From a bacterium (GTDB taxonomy: Bacteria; Patescibacteriota; Saccharimonadia; CAILAD01; BJGX01), in contig JAKOQC010000379.1 of assembly GCA_029778565.1 (NCBI GenBank), positions 1 to 52,704 on the forward strand: DNA of 52,704 nt. The letters run 5' to 3'. The notes under the pieces are model-generated. The model was not told the DNA's origin. It saw only the letters and a list, made by a program, of their open reading frames with translations, and made no database searches. This document shows, piece after piece, positions 36,688-46,316 of the stretch; position 1 is the stretch's first letter; every line of letters starts with the position of its first letter. The translations under genes and the position numbers were made by a program.

Positions 36688-37846
36688 CCTGCACCTTCTT
36701 TGCTATTAGTTTTCCTTTGGCTAATTGTACCATAAGCAAAGTATTATCCTTGATTTGGTGTGGATCATAAACAGTTTTACCATCAACAGTCACTATTGCA
36801 TAGCCACGTTGTAATATTGCTGCAGGGTCGAGTGATTTAATAAGTTCTAGTTGATGCACTACCCGTAAACGCTGTTGAGTAACAATGGTATTAATATTGC
36901 TAACAGCTCGCGATGATAACTCGGTTATTCGCTGCTGAGTAGAAGCGATATACTGTTTGTATACCTGTTGAAATTCACCTAACTCAGATTGTAAACGCAA
37001 TACTTGTTCTAATAATCTGTTGCTACTACGAGAAACAGTCTCATTAAGAGAAGATATAACGGCATGCTTATCTGGAACGAGAAGACGGGCAGCATCGGTA
37101 GGTGTTGCTGCTCGCACATCGGCTACGAGCTCACCTAGACAGGTATCAGTCTCATGCCCTATTCCTACCAGAGTTGGTATTTTGCTCGCATATATTGCAC
37201 GTACTACCTCTTCATTATTAAAAGCCTGTAAATCTTCTGCGCTACCACCCCCGCGAATTATTACTAAACAATCGTAATCACTACTTTTGTGATTAAAATA
37301 TTCAATTGCAGCTACTATTTGTTTAGGAGCATCTATGCCCTGTACTTGCACTTGTGCATGGTCAATTGTAACTCCCGCCCAGCGATCGTTGAGTATTTTT
37401 GTAAAATCCGCAAATGCTGCTGCTTCTGCAGAGGTAATGAGTCCTACCCGGCCCGGATACAGTGGTAACGCCCTTTTTCTTTCAGTTGAGAATAATCCTT
37501 CTTGTTCAAATTGAAGTCGTAGCTTCTCAAAAGCTTTTTGTACACTGCCCTCGCCAGCCTGTTCAATTGCTCTTATGGTTAAGGAAAACTTCCCCCACTT
37601 AGTTATATTTGGATAGGCCTTAACTCTTACTAACATGCCGTCTTCTATTGCTGTTTTTAGTTGGTAAATTGGCATAAAACAAGAAATAGTTGTCTCACTA
37701 TCTTTTAGATCAAAAAATACCCATTTACCTTGATTTATTTTATAGCTAGAGACCTCTCCTTCGATTATTACTTCGGGATATGCATATTGCAAAGTTTGAT
37801 TTACCAGGGCGTGAAACTCAGAAACTGTAAGAATTTGCTCTTCCAT
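36674..37846 (-). CDS. xseA: Exodeoxyribonuclease VII large subunit
   Basis: OB-fold N-terminus, GRVGLITSAEAAAFADF, IIRGGGSAEDLQAFNNEEVVRAIYASKIPTLVGIGHETD. Confidence 0.95.
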   Translation of the reverse strand: MEEQILTVSEFHALVNQTLQYAYPEVIIEGEVSSYKINQGKWVFFDLKDSETTISCFMPIYQLKTAIEDGMLVRVKAYPNITKWGKFSLTIRAIEQAGEGSVQKAFEKLRLQFEQEGLFSTERKRALPLYPGRVGLITSAEAAAFADFTKILNDRWAGVTIDHAQVQVQGIDAPKQIVAAIEYFNHKSSDYDCLVIIRGGGSAEDLQAFNNEEVVRAIYASKIPTLVGIGHETDTCLGELVADVRAATPTDAARLLVPDKHAVISSLNETVSRSSNRLLEQVLRLQSELGEFQQVYKQYIASTQQRITELSSRAVSNINTIVTQQRLRVVHQLELIKSLDPAAILQRGYAIVTVDGKTVYDPHQIKDNTLLMVQLAKGKLIAKKVQDDSN

Positions 37847-38868
37847 TATTCTAGTTGACTCTTTTTATTGTTTGCTTCGTCAATAGTGGTGTGTTTATAA
37901 AAAAACAGACCGATTGGCAAAAATAACCACAGGGCAATTACGCGATAAACTATGGTTACCGAGAAAGCTAAATCGAATGGAATACCCAAGCCGGTAAACG
38001 TTGCAATCATCCCGGCTTCGTATGCACCTACGCCCGCAGTAAATATTGAAGCAAGCGAAGTAAGAGTCGCAATAACGTATCCAGTCATCACCACCCCTGG
38101 GTTGACAAGCTTGCCAAAAGCTAAAAAGACCACAAAAATTGATGCCATATCGAAAAATACCATCAAAAATGCATATCCGAAGGGTTTGTGGAGGTCTGAC
38201 CAATTAAGACGTAAGAAATCAATAGACGTACGAAGTTCGGCATAAAATTTTTCGATACGTTTTTTGCCATATGGTCGTTTTTTAGCTTTGCGTAAGACTG
38301 CATTTACGGGTCTTGCAAAAAAATAGGTAATTTCTTCGGTTAATCCTTTGTTAAACAAGAATATGACCAGACTTATTGCAATAAATAACAGTACAAACAC
38401 AATTACCAAAAGCAAGCGAGAGCTGATACGCACTACTTGGTTACTAAGAAGCAGTAAGACAAAACCAAGACCAAGCATTATCACATAACTCAGAGCAGTC
38501 AACAGATACCAGACAAGCTGTCCTAGCGTACTGTCTGATTTTTCTATATCGGGTGATAACTGTTGAGTAAAATAGGTAATACCAGAGATGCCAGCTGTTG
38601 GAAAAGCAATGTTTACAAAATTAAGCGTGGTGGTTGCCGAAAAAAGTGGATTAAACTTTAGCTTTTTTTTAAAGACTTCAAAGAAGCGTTTAAAATAGAG
38701 CGTATTTGCCCAGTAATAGCAAACACGAAGTAAAATGACCAATAGTAATACCCACCAGTGAGTTTTTTTAAGCAGAAGGACAAAATTTTGGATTTGTCCA
38801 AACTGCGCCACTATTATAACGATTACCAAAACCAGACCAACAAAAAAGAGAAAGTGGCGGATCTTCAT
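37846..38868 (-). CDS. Lysylphosphatidylglycerol synthase TM region/UPF0104-family membrane protein
   Basis: Multi-TM ORF with FPTAGISGITYFTQQL and GAYEAGMIATFTGLGIPFDLAFSVTIVYRVIALWLFLPIGL. Confidence 0.8.
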   Translation of the reverse strand: MKIRHFLFFVGLVLVIVIIVAQFGQIQNFVLLLKKTHWWVLLLVILLRVCYYWANTLYFKRFFEVFKKKLKFNPLFSATTTLNFVNIAFPTAGISGITYFTQQLSPDIEKSDSTLGQLVWYLLTALSYVIMLGLGFVLLLLSNQVVRISSRLLLVIVFVLLFIAISLVIFLFNKGLTEEITYFFARPVNAVLRKAKKRPYGKKRIEKFYAELRTSIDFLRLNWSDLHKPFGYAFLMVFFDMASIFVVFLAFGKLVNPGVVMTGYVIATLTSLASIFTAGVGAYEAGMIATFTGLGIPFDLAFSVTIVYRVIALWLFLPIGLFFYKHTTIDEANNKKSQLE

Positions 38869-38932
38869 AATTCATATTGTAGCCTATTGCCTATCTATAG
38901 GCCAATTACCTGATTGGTTGTATAATAAAGCG

Positions 38933-40096
38933 ATGTTTATTGCTATTACCGGTCGAGAAACTGAGTTGGCGCGTGCCGAACTAGAATCTATTTTTTCGAC
39001 AATTACCATACTAAATCGTAACGTTGTGAGTATTGATACAGAAGATATTTCTTCTGCTCATTTCGAGCATATTGGCTTTACAAAAAAGATTGCCAAAGTA
39101 ATTAAATCGGAAAATCAAAAAGATACCTTAGCTCAAAATATTGCTACTGCAATTTACGAAAACTCTCATTCTGAGAGTGAAGGTAAACTATCATTTGGTA
39201 TAAGTTGGTTGTGCGATCAGCCAGCCAACAAAAAGAATTATATTAATTTGGCCAAGCAAGTAAAAAAACACATTCAGACAGAAGGTCGTTCAGCCCGATT
39301 TATTCAACCAAAAGATGGGTATGAGCTAAATGCAGCTCAGCTACATTACAACAAGTTGCTTACAAAGGGGTGTGAAATTATCCTTTTTGGTAGTGCTAGC
39401 AACCCAAGTATTGCGATTACTACTTGGGTATTTAACCCAAATAGCTACTCTCGCCGAGACTATGATAGACCGGCACGATCTGCCAAGGTAGGTATGTTTC
39501 CGCCCAAGCTCGCTCAAAACCTTATAAACCTAGCAAGACCAAACCAAACTGATGTTGTTTGTGATCCTTTTTGTGGTAGTGGTGTTGTGCTACAAGAAGC
39601 CCTTTATGCTGGTTATGATGTTGTAGGTTCTGATAATTCTATCGAGATGGTACATGCCGCTCAAGAAAACCTCGATTGGTTTAAAAAAGAATTTCGCATT
39701 AAGCAGACTTTCTCACTCAAACAAATGGATGCTCGTGATTTTACTGCACCACAACAGTCTTATGTTGTAGTCAGTGAAGGATATTTAGGACCTGCTCTTA
39801 GTAAAAAACCCAATCTGGCAATACTAGAACCAATTAAGGTTAATTTGGAGCGCTTATATATTAGCTTTCTTACCCACCTAACCGAATTAGAAAATAAACC
39901 TCAAAGTGTAGTGATAACCATTCCATTTTGGCGTTCCACAACAGGAATAAACTACTTAAAAGTTATTGACCAAATTAGTGACTTAGGCTATACTATAAGG
40001 CAGTTCAATTCGGTTGATTCATCACAATTACTCTATATACGAAATGAGCAAATCGTAGGTAGACAGGTGATGGTTCTCGAATTAAAAAAGTCTTAA
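38933..40096 (+). CDS. TRM11-like (THUMP/MTase) methyltransferase
   Basis: DVVCDPFCGSGVVLQEALYAGYDVVGSDNS; start re-assigned to ATG at 38933, 6 nt after TATAAT. Confidence 0.8.
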   Translation: MFIAITGRETELARAELESIFSTITILNRNVVSIDTEDISSAHFEHIGFTKKIAKVIKSENQKDTLAQNIATAIYENSHSESEGKLSFGISWLCDQPANKKNYINLAKQVKKHIQTEGRSARFIQPKDGYELNAAQLHYNKLLTKGCEIILFGSASNPSIAITTWVFNPNSYSRRDYDRPARSAKVGMFPPKLAQNLINLARPNQTDVVCDPFCGSGVVLQEALYAGYDVVGSDNSIEMVHAAQENLDWFKKEFRIKQTFSLKQMDARDFTAPQQSYVVVSEGYLGPALSKKPNLAILEPIKVNLERLYISFLTHLTELENKPQSVVITIPFWRSTTGINYLKVIDQISDLGYTIRQFNSVDSSQLLYIRNEQIVGRQVMVLELKKS

Positions 40097-40111
40097 TAAG
40101 AAAAGGAAGTT

Positions 40112-40387
40112 ATGTCACATACTAAAGCCGGCGGTACTACAAAAAATGGCCGCGATTCACAAAGTAAGCGTCTTGGAAATAAACTATATGGTGGTCAAAC
40201 CGTTAAAGCCGGTGGTATTATTGTACGTCAACGTGGGACGAAATTTGAGGCAGGTAACGGTGTGGAGCTCGGTAAAGACTATACTATCTTTGCAACTCAA
40301 GACGGTATAGTAGAATATTCACAAAAACGTATTAGTAAGTTTACCTCAGCAAAAAAATATAAAACAGTTGTTTCTGTAGTTAATTAA
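40112..40387 (+). CDS. rpmA: 50S ribosomal protein L27
   Basis: [48 protein letters not shown]. Confidence 0.98.
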   Translation: MSHTKAGGTTKNGRDSQSKRLGNKLYGGQTVKAGGIIVRQRGTKFEAGNGVELGKDYTIFATQDGIVEYSQKRISKFTSAKKYKTVVSVVN

Positions 40388-40410
40388 GAGCCGTCAAAAA
40401 ACTGTAAAGC

Positions 40411-40440
40411 AAAACAACTACCCTTAGGTAGTTGTTTTGT
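40411..40440. terminator. Bidirectional terminator between rpmA and pyrG
   Basis: CAAAACAACTACCcttaGGTAGTTGTTTTG. Confidence 0.8.
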
Positions 40441-42070
40441 TGAATATGGGTTTTGCATTGGTTTTTGTTCTGTTATAGTGTGTGGCTGCCCCAATAAAGT
40501 CACGAAATAGTGGGTGTGCTCGATTTGGGCGAGATTTAAATTCTGGATGAAACTGACTAGCTACAAAAAATGGATGATTAGCAAGCTCGACAATTTCTAC
40601 TAACTTACCGTCTGGACTAAGACCACTAATTACTAAACCGTTGTCTTGCAAGATTTCGCGGTAGTCATTGTTAAATTCATATCGGTGACGATGACGTTCT
40701 ACAATATTTTGTGTGCCATATGCTAAATAGGCACGCGATTTTTTTGTTAATTTAGTTGGATAATCACCTAGTCGCATTGTACCGCCCATGTCTACACCCA
40801 CCTGATCTGGCATTATGTGCACAACTGGATGTACTACATCTGGATCTATTTCTGCTGAATTGGCAGATTTTGTTTTTAATACTTCGCGAGCAAACTCGAT
40901 AACTGCCACTTGCATACCCAAACAAATGCCAAGGTAAGGAACGTTATTCTTTCTTGCATATCGAGCAGCTGCAATTTTACCTTCTACCCCGCGACTGCCA
41001 AAGCCACCTGGCACCAAAATACCCTGCACTTCAGCTAGCTCTTTTTCGATGTAGTCAACATTTTCGGCGTTTATCCAGCGTATCATTACCTTTATATTAT
41101 GATGCCAGCCTGCTGCTCGTAGTGATTCAAAAATACTCATATAGGTATCTTCGTGGTTCATATATTTTGCAATCACACCAATATTAACTGTTTTATCTAC
41201 AGACTTAATTTTATTAACTAGATTACTCCAGTCAGTCAGCCTGGCTTTACGTTTGGGTAACTTTAATTGTTTGCAAATATAATCAGCTATGCCGGTTTCT
41301 TCCATGCGCAATGGCACTTCATAGACTGTCTCGGCAGTCTCGAGCCCCACTATCGCCTCTTTGGCTACATCGCAGTACAAACTCATCTTATCAAGCCCTT
41401 CGGCATTGAGAGGGTGGTCAGAACGAACAAATAATACATTTGGTGATATCCCTGCCTCGCGCAAATCTCGCACGCTATTTTGCGCCGGCTTGGTCTTAAT
41501 TTCTTTGCTAGCTTGCAGGTATGGCAAAAAGACTAGGTGAGCATACAGAACATTTTCTTCTCCCACAAGTCGTTTCATCTGTCGAATCGCCTCTATAAAA
41601 GCCATAGCTTCATAGTCACCAACGGTACCACCAATTTCGACTATATGAATATCAAATTTTTTACCTGCTTCAATAATTCGCCGGTGTATTTCAGAGGTGA
41701 CATGGGGAATAATTTGCACGGTTTTACCAAGGTAAAGGCCCTTACGCTCATTTGCAATTACTTGCGAATATATTTGTCCCGAAATTGTCGAGCTGCTACG
41801 CTCAAGTTCTTTATCGATAAAGCGCTCATAATGGCCAAGGTCTAAATCGGTCTCTGCACCATCTTTAGTAACAAATACCTCACCATGTTCAGCTGGGTTA
41901 AGGGTGCCAGCATCGGTATTAAGGTAAGGGTCGCATTTTTGCATATTAACAGAAAAGCCTCGGGCTTTTAAAATTTTACCGAGACTTGCCGCGGTGATAC
42001 CTTTACCGAGTCCTGAAACTACCCCACCGGTTACAAAAATATATTTTGTCTTGGTTTTTTTTGTTGCCAT
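40424..42070 (-). CDS. pyrG: CTP synthase
   Basis: KYIFVTGGVVSGLGKGITAASLGKILKARG; glutaminase LGICLGMQ. Confidence 0.98.
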   Translation of the reverse strand: MATKKTKTKYIFVTGGVVSGLGKGITAASLGKILKARGFSVNMQKCDPYLNTDAGTLNPAEHGEVFVTKDGAETDLDLGHYERFIDKELERSSSTISGQIYSQVIANERKGLYLGKTVQIIPHVTSEIHRRIIEAGKKFDIHIVEIGGTVGDYEAMAFIEAIRQMKRLVGEENVLYAHLVFLPYLQASKEIKTKPAQNSVRDLREAGISPNVLFVRSDHPLNAEGLDKMSLYCDVAKEAIVGLETAETVYEVPLRMEETGIADYICKQLKLPKRKARLTDWSNLVNKIKSVDKTVNIGVIAKYMNHEDTYMSIFESLRAAGWHHNIKVMIRWINAENVDYIEKELAEVQGILVPGGFGSRGVEGKIAAARYARKNNVPYLGICLGMQVAVIEFAREVLKTKSANSAEIDPDVVHPVVHIMPDQVGVDMGGTMRLGDYPTKLTKKSRAYLAYGTQNIVERHRHRYEFNNDYREILQDNGLVISGLSPDGKLVEIVELANHPFFVASQFHPEFKSRPNRAHPLFRDFIGAATHYNRTKTNAKPIFNKTTT

Positions 42071-42174
42071 AGTTTCACCTCTCCCCTTATTAACTCAATT
42101 ACTATTAATGATAGTCCTTGTGGTGGGTGTACGGCAATACAAAAAATGTAGTATTTTTTACAGCTAAAGCATTT

Positions 42175-43431
42175 TTATTGCGCTAACTTTTGTTTGGCAA
42201 CTTCTAGGGCCTTGTCGAGTTGTGGATCGCGCCCAGCATTAATATCTTCTGAGGTAATTTTAACTTCTACATCGGGCTTGATACCTTCTTTGCTAATATT
42301 TACTCCATTTGGCGTATACCAGTGCGCCACGGTAACTTTTAGGGTATCGTCTGGGCAGGTTGATGTTAAGTTAAGCCCTGTTAAACAAATTATCTCTTGC
42401 ACCGAACCCTTACCAAATGTCTTCTCTCCCACTAGTGTAGCCCGGTTATTATCGTGCAATGCACCCGCCATAATTTCTGACGCCGATGCTGATCCGCCAT
42501 CGACCAACATGACCACTGGAATTACAGTCATTTGTCCGCCTGGTAGGGCAGTAAATTTCTTATTTTCACCTTTGCGTGATCGCTCTTCTACGATTGTGCC
42601 CGAACTCATAAATTGTGAACTAATTTTAACTGCACCATCAAGATATCCTCCAGGGTTACCTCGAACATCTATAACAATTGCCTTAGCGCCCTGGCTTTTA
42701 AGAGAAGTAATAGCATTTTGTACGTCTTGGATAGTATTTTGACCAAACTCACTTATCTTAATATAACCAATTTGTCCTGGTTTCATTTCACTCTTCACAC
42801 TAGGAACTGTAATATCTGCACGCGTAATTGTATATTCTTTTGGTTCTGCACCAGCTCTTACGATACCTAATTTAACCGTGGTGTCCTTTTGGCCGCGAAT
42901 CTTGGTTACAGCTTCATCTACAGTCATCTTTGAGGTATCGGCACCATCAATGGTAGCGATAATATCACCAGATTTTAGTCCAGCATTAGCAGCTGGTGTA
43001 CCCTCTATAGGCGCAATAACAGTCAGATGATTATTCTTTATACCGACTTCTATACCAATTCCGCTCAGTTTACCCTTAAGCTGATCGGCCAACTCTTGGT
43101 TTGCTTTCTTATCTAGGTAAACGGTGTAGGGGTCGCCCAGCGAAGATACCATACCTGTAATAGCACCTTCGGCCTGTTTTTTAGGATCAATATCTCCATC
43201 GAATTTTTGTTTAAGCAGTGTATTGACCTGCCAAAACTTTGTTAAATCAATGGGTTGTTGATTATTACCACCTGGACCAAAAGTTACCTTGGCACCAAAG
43301 GCATTAAAGCCAAAACCTAGTATAAAAAAGATTACGCCAACAATGATAAACTGCCAGGCCGACGAACTATATCGGCGTGGTTTTTTTATGACAGAATTAG
43401 ATTGATTATCTGGTGGATTTGGATTTTCCAA
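42175..43431 (-). CDS. ctpA: C-terminal processing (S41) peptidase with PDZ
   Basis: PDZ GIGIEVGIKNNHLTVIAPIEGTPAANAGLKSGD; VDGGSASASEIMAGALHDNNRATLVGEKTFGKGSVQ. Confidence 0.93.
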   Translation of the reverse strand: MENPNPPDNQSNSVIKKPRRYSSSAWQFIIVGVIFFILGFGFNAFGAKVTFGPGGNNQQPIDLTKFWQVNTLLKQKFDGDIDPKKQAEGAITGMVSSLGDPYTVYLDKKANQELADQLKGKLSGIGIEVGIKNNHLTVIAPIEGTPAANAGLKSGDIIATIDGADTSKMTVDEAVTKIRGQKDTTVKLGIVRAGAEPKEYTITRADITVPSVKSEMKPGQIGYIKISEFGQNTIQDVQNAITSLKSQGAKAIVIDVRGNPGGYLDGAVKISSQFMSSGTIVEERSRKGENKKFTALPGGQMTVIPVVMLVDGGSASASEIMAGALHDNNRATLVGEKTFGKGSVQEIICLTGLNLTSTCPDDTLKVTVAHWYTPNGVNISKEGIKPDVEVKITSEDINAGRDPQLDKALEVAKQKLAQ

Positions 43432-43439
43432 TATAATAC

Positions 43440-44582
43440 CTAGAAGTGAATAAACTGCAAGCCGGCTATCGAAACATCACTTGTTGAATATTGACCATCC
43501 CAATTCGCATTATATTGACTTACATGAACTTTATTTCCATTGACCGACTCAACATACATTGCGTGTCCAAAACTACCTGCCATAGAAATCGCAACATCAC
43601 CTGGCCGCGGATTGCCATCTACAGGTATACCTGCAGCGCGAGCATTGCTTGGCCACTGATAAGCATTCCCCCTACCGCCCCAATAAGGCATATGACGTCC
43701 GCTTGAAGCTACTTTCCAAGCTGTATAGCTTACACACTGACGTTGATACATACCCCATGGGTCAGCAATACTATTCGGGAAAGGTGCTCCTGCCCAGGGA
43801 TAACCGCCACTTCCGCCATACCGCACATTACTTGAGAATGAGGCAATTATTGCTGCTTGCTGGCGACGCAGATCTGCAATTTTTGCATTGTCTTGATCGG
43901 CTAACTTACGGTAATTTGCTTCATCACCCTGAGTTTGCGCTAATAGGTTTTGTTGCTCGGTTTTTTTTGCATTAATTCCAGCAACTACACTTGCCTGTTG
44001 ATTTGATTGCGCATCTAGCTGATCCTTTTTATTTGCAAGTTCTTTTTTTAAACTATCAATTTTCTTTAGATTATCATCAATTTTTTGTTTTATCGCGCTC
44101 AAATACTCCTGCTGTGCCACAAAATCACTTAAATCCCGCGATGAGGCCACCACCTCTATTGGTGAAACATCACCCTGTTTATAGATAGTGCGCAAATTGT
44201 CTTTTAAGATTGCTTTCTGATGGTCTAATTCTCTATTAGCCGCTTCAATTCGTACTTGAGTCTGTTTTATTTCAAGATTAGTAAGATCTAGTTGATGTTG
44301 AGCAGCGTCTATATCAGCTTGAATACTAGCAATTTTACCCTTTAATGTATTAGCATCGGCTGCTTTTGCATCTGCAGCAGCTTGTGTAGCTTGTACTTGT
44401 TTCTTTAGTGCGGCAATCTGTGCATCAAATTGATCAGCCTTGGCTGGTCGGGAAGAAATTGTAAAAACAGACAACAATACAGCAATCATTCCAATTGCTG
44501 CTAAAGCTTTTGTTTTGGTAATTTTTACGTGATTTTTAGAAGTTTTCTGTAATTTTGTGTGAATAGTCACTATATCTGTCAC
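43440..44582 (-). CDS. PcsB/CwlO-like coiled-coil murein hydrolase with CHAP domain
   Basis: N-terminal export segment, long coiled coil, then QRQCVSYTAWKVASSG...GRGNAYQWPSNARAAG...PRPGDVAISMAGSFGHAMYVESV; downstream of ftsEX. Start codon uncertain (GTG at 44582 abuts the SD; GTG at 44570 possible). Confidence 0.9.
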   Translation of the reverse strand: MTDIVTIHTKLQKTSKNHVKITKTKALAAIGMIAVLLSVFTISSRPAKADQFDAQIAALKKQVQATQAAADAKAADANTLKGKIASIQADIDAAQHQLDLTNLEIKQTQVRIEAANRELDHQKAILKDNLRTIYKQGDVSPIEVVASSRDLSDFVAQQEYLSAIKQKIDDNLKKIDSLKKELANKKDQLDAQSNQQASVVAGINAKKTEQQNLLAQTQGDEANYRKLADQDNAKIADLRRQQAAIIASFSSNVRYGGSGGYPWAGAPFPNSIADPWGMYQRQCVSYTAWKVASSGRHMPYWGGRGNAYQWPSNARAAGIPVDGNPRPGDVAISMAGSFGHAMYVESVNGNKVHVSQYNANWDGQYSTSDVSIAGLQFIHF

Positions 44583-44603
44583 CCTCCTTTGACATCAAGT
44601 TAC

Positions 44604-44632
44604 AGTATACCAAATAAAATGCTTATGTTCAA
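44604..44632 (-). promoter_or_regulatory. Predicted promoter TTGAAC-17-TATACT for CHAP hydrolase/ctpA
   Basis: Minus strand TTGAAC ataagcattttatttgg TATACT. Confidence 0.65.
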
Positions 44633-44651
44633 GTTTGATGGTGGTAATTAT

Positions 44652-45566
44652 CTACAATTTTAGGTAACGCATAAGTGCAAGCCAACTACTTACCACACCA
44701 ATAAAGACACCCACCACTAACATGCTCAGTGCAATTATGCCAAAATGCGCACCAAAGTATTCTAGAGTCGGCCCAGCACCCAGCTTATCAATAAGGAATG
44801 GACCAACGCCCCTACTAAAAGGAATGAGTAATACTAATGCGATTAATGTACCAAATACCCCATAAAGAGTTCCCTCAACCAAGAATGGTCCTCGAATAAA
44901 CCACTTGGTTGCACCTACGAGCTTCATAATTTCAACTTCTTCACGACGAGTAAAGATTGCCATCCGGATTGTATTAAAGATAATCAGAAGAGCAATTATC
45001 AAGAAGACTACACTAAGTGCCAAACCGATCTTACTAACCGCATTGCTTATTTTAATAACATTCTCTACTACCCCTTGTCGGTTTTCATCGCGATTATCAT
45101 AGCTGGTATCAGTGATAATCTTAGATTCTTCAAGGCCCTTTATATCGCTATTAGTCTGACTTATGAGATCGATGTTGGTTAGTTTTACCTCAAAACTTGC
45201 TGGTAATGGGTTACCAATACTTTGGGCTGATTGAGCCAATTTCTCACCTTCCGAGCTACTAGTAGAAAGTCTATTTAGGGCATCAGCTTTAGAAACATAA
45301 TCGACTGATTTGACATTACCTAATGTATTAATTTTACTCTGTAGGGCTTGAATTTGGTCGGCCGTAGCATCGTCAGAAAGGAATATACTTAAGTCTATTT
45401 TTTGTCGTACCTGAGCAACTTGCTTGCGTACAAATATAGTTGAGAACGCAAAAAACGTCATTATGAGCAGTGTAACCACCATAATTGCCGTTGCTGCAGT
45501 AGAAAGCCAGGCATTGCGAAAGATGTTGCGGAATCCAGTCCGCCAAATGCGCCAGAACGTTATCAT
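44652..45566 (-). CDS. ftsX: Cell-division ABC transporter permease FtsX
   Basis: FRNAWLSTAATAIMVVTLLI, IRMAIFTRREEVEIMKLVGATKWFIRGPFLVEG. Confidence 0.94.
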   Translation of the reverse strand: MITFWRIWRTGFRNIFRNAWLSTAATAIMVVTLLIMTFFAFSTIFVRKQVAQVRQKIDLSIFLSDDATADQIQALQSKINTLGNVKSVDYVSKADALNRLSTSSSEGEKLAQSAQSIGNPLPASFEVKLTNIDLISQTNSDIKGLEESKIITDTSYDNRDENRQGVVENVIKISNAVSKIGLALSVVFLIIALLIIFNTIRMAIFTRREEVEIMKLVGATKWFIRGPFLVEGTLYGVFGTLIALVLLIPFSRGVGPFLIDKLGAGPTLEYFGAHFGIIALSMLVVGVFIGVVSSWLALMRYLKL

Positions 45567-46243
45567 AGTGAGTATTTCCCTATCTTTTCATCTTTTACTA
45601 CCCGACCACGATTAATTGTAATAACGCGTTTTTTTAGAGCATCGACAATTTCTTTGTTGTGTGTTGTCAGAACAACGGTAGTACCAAAACGATTAATTTT
45701 CAGCAGTAGTTCAATAATATCCCAAGAATTCTTAGGGTCTAAATTGCCCGTTGGCTCATCGGCAATAAGAATTTTGGGGTTCCGCACCAGCGCTCGAGCA
45801 ATAGCGGTACGTTGTTTTTCACCACCAGAAAGTTCACTTGGGTAATTGTGCATTTTTTCTGACAAACCAACAAGTTGTAAAATCTTTGGCACAGCACGTT
45901 TAATTTCGCTAGTTTTTACACCCGAAACTTCTAGCGCGAAGGCAACATTCTCATAAACAGTTAGATTGGGTAATAGCTTAAAATCTTGAAACACCACTCC
46001 AATTCGACGACGTAAGTGTGGAATATTCGCCTTATCGATAGTGTCGTAGTCGATAGAACCAACAATAATTTTACCCGAAGTTGGCACTTCTTCTTTTATT
46101 AAAAGACGAATAAGGGTAGATTTGCCGGCACCTGAGGCACCGACAATAGTTACAAATTCTTTGGGGTTGATGTGAAGCGAGATTCCAGAGAGTGCAACCG
46201 TTTTGTTTGGATACATCACTGTCACTCGGTCGAGCAATATCAT
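45563..46243 (-). CDS. ftsE: Cell-division ATP-binding protein FtsE
   Basis: GASGAGKSTLIRLL, LSGGEKQRTAIARALVRNPKILIADEPTGNLD. Confidence 0.95.
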   Translation of the reverse strand: MILLDRVTVMYPNKTVALSGISLHINPKEFVTIVGASGAGKSTLIRLLIKEEVPTSGKIIVGSIDYDTIDKANIPHLRRRIGVVFQDFKLLPNLTVYENVAFALEVSGVKTSEIKRAVPKILQLVGLSEKMHNYPSELSGGEKQRTAIARALVRNPKILIADEPTGNLDPKNSWDIIELLLKINRFGTTVVLTTHNKEIVDALKKRVITINRGRVVKDEKIGKYSL

Positions 46244-46316
46244 ATTGTCTTATTGTAACAGAAAAACCCTTGTCCTTTCAAAGCACTATTCAATATTTTA
46301 TTGCTACAATAGAAAA

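Noticed and set aside
46203-46316. Long N-terminal extension of prfB
   Set aside because: It overlaps ftsE and its promoter; ATG at 46317 aligns with normal RF2 length. No programmed frameshift site was seen; the ORF is continuous.
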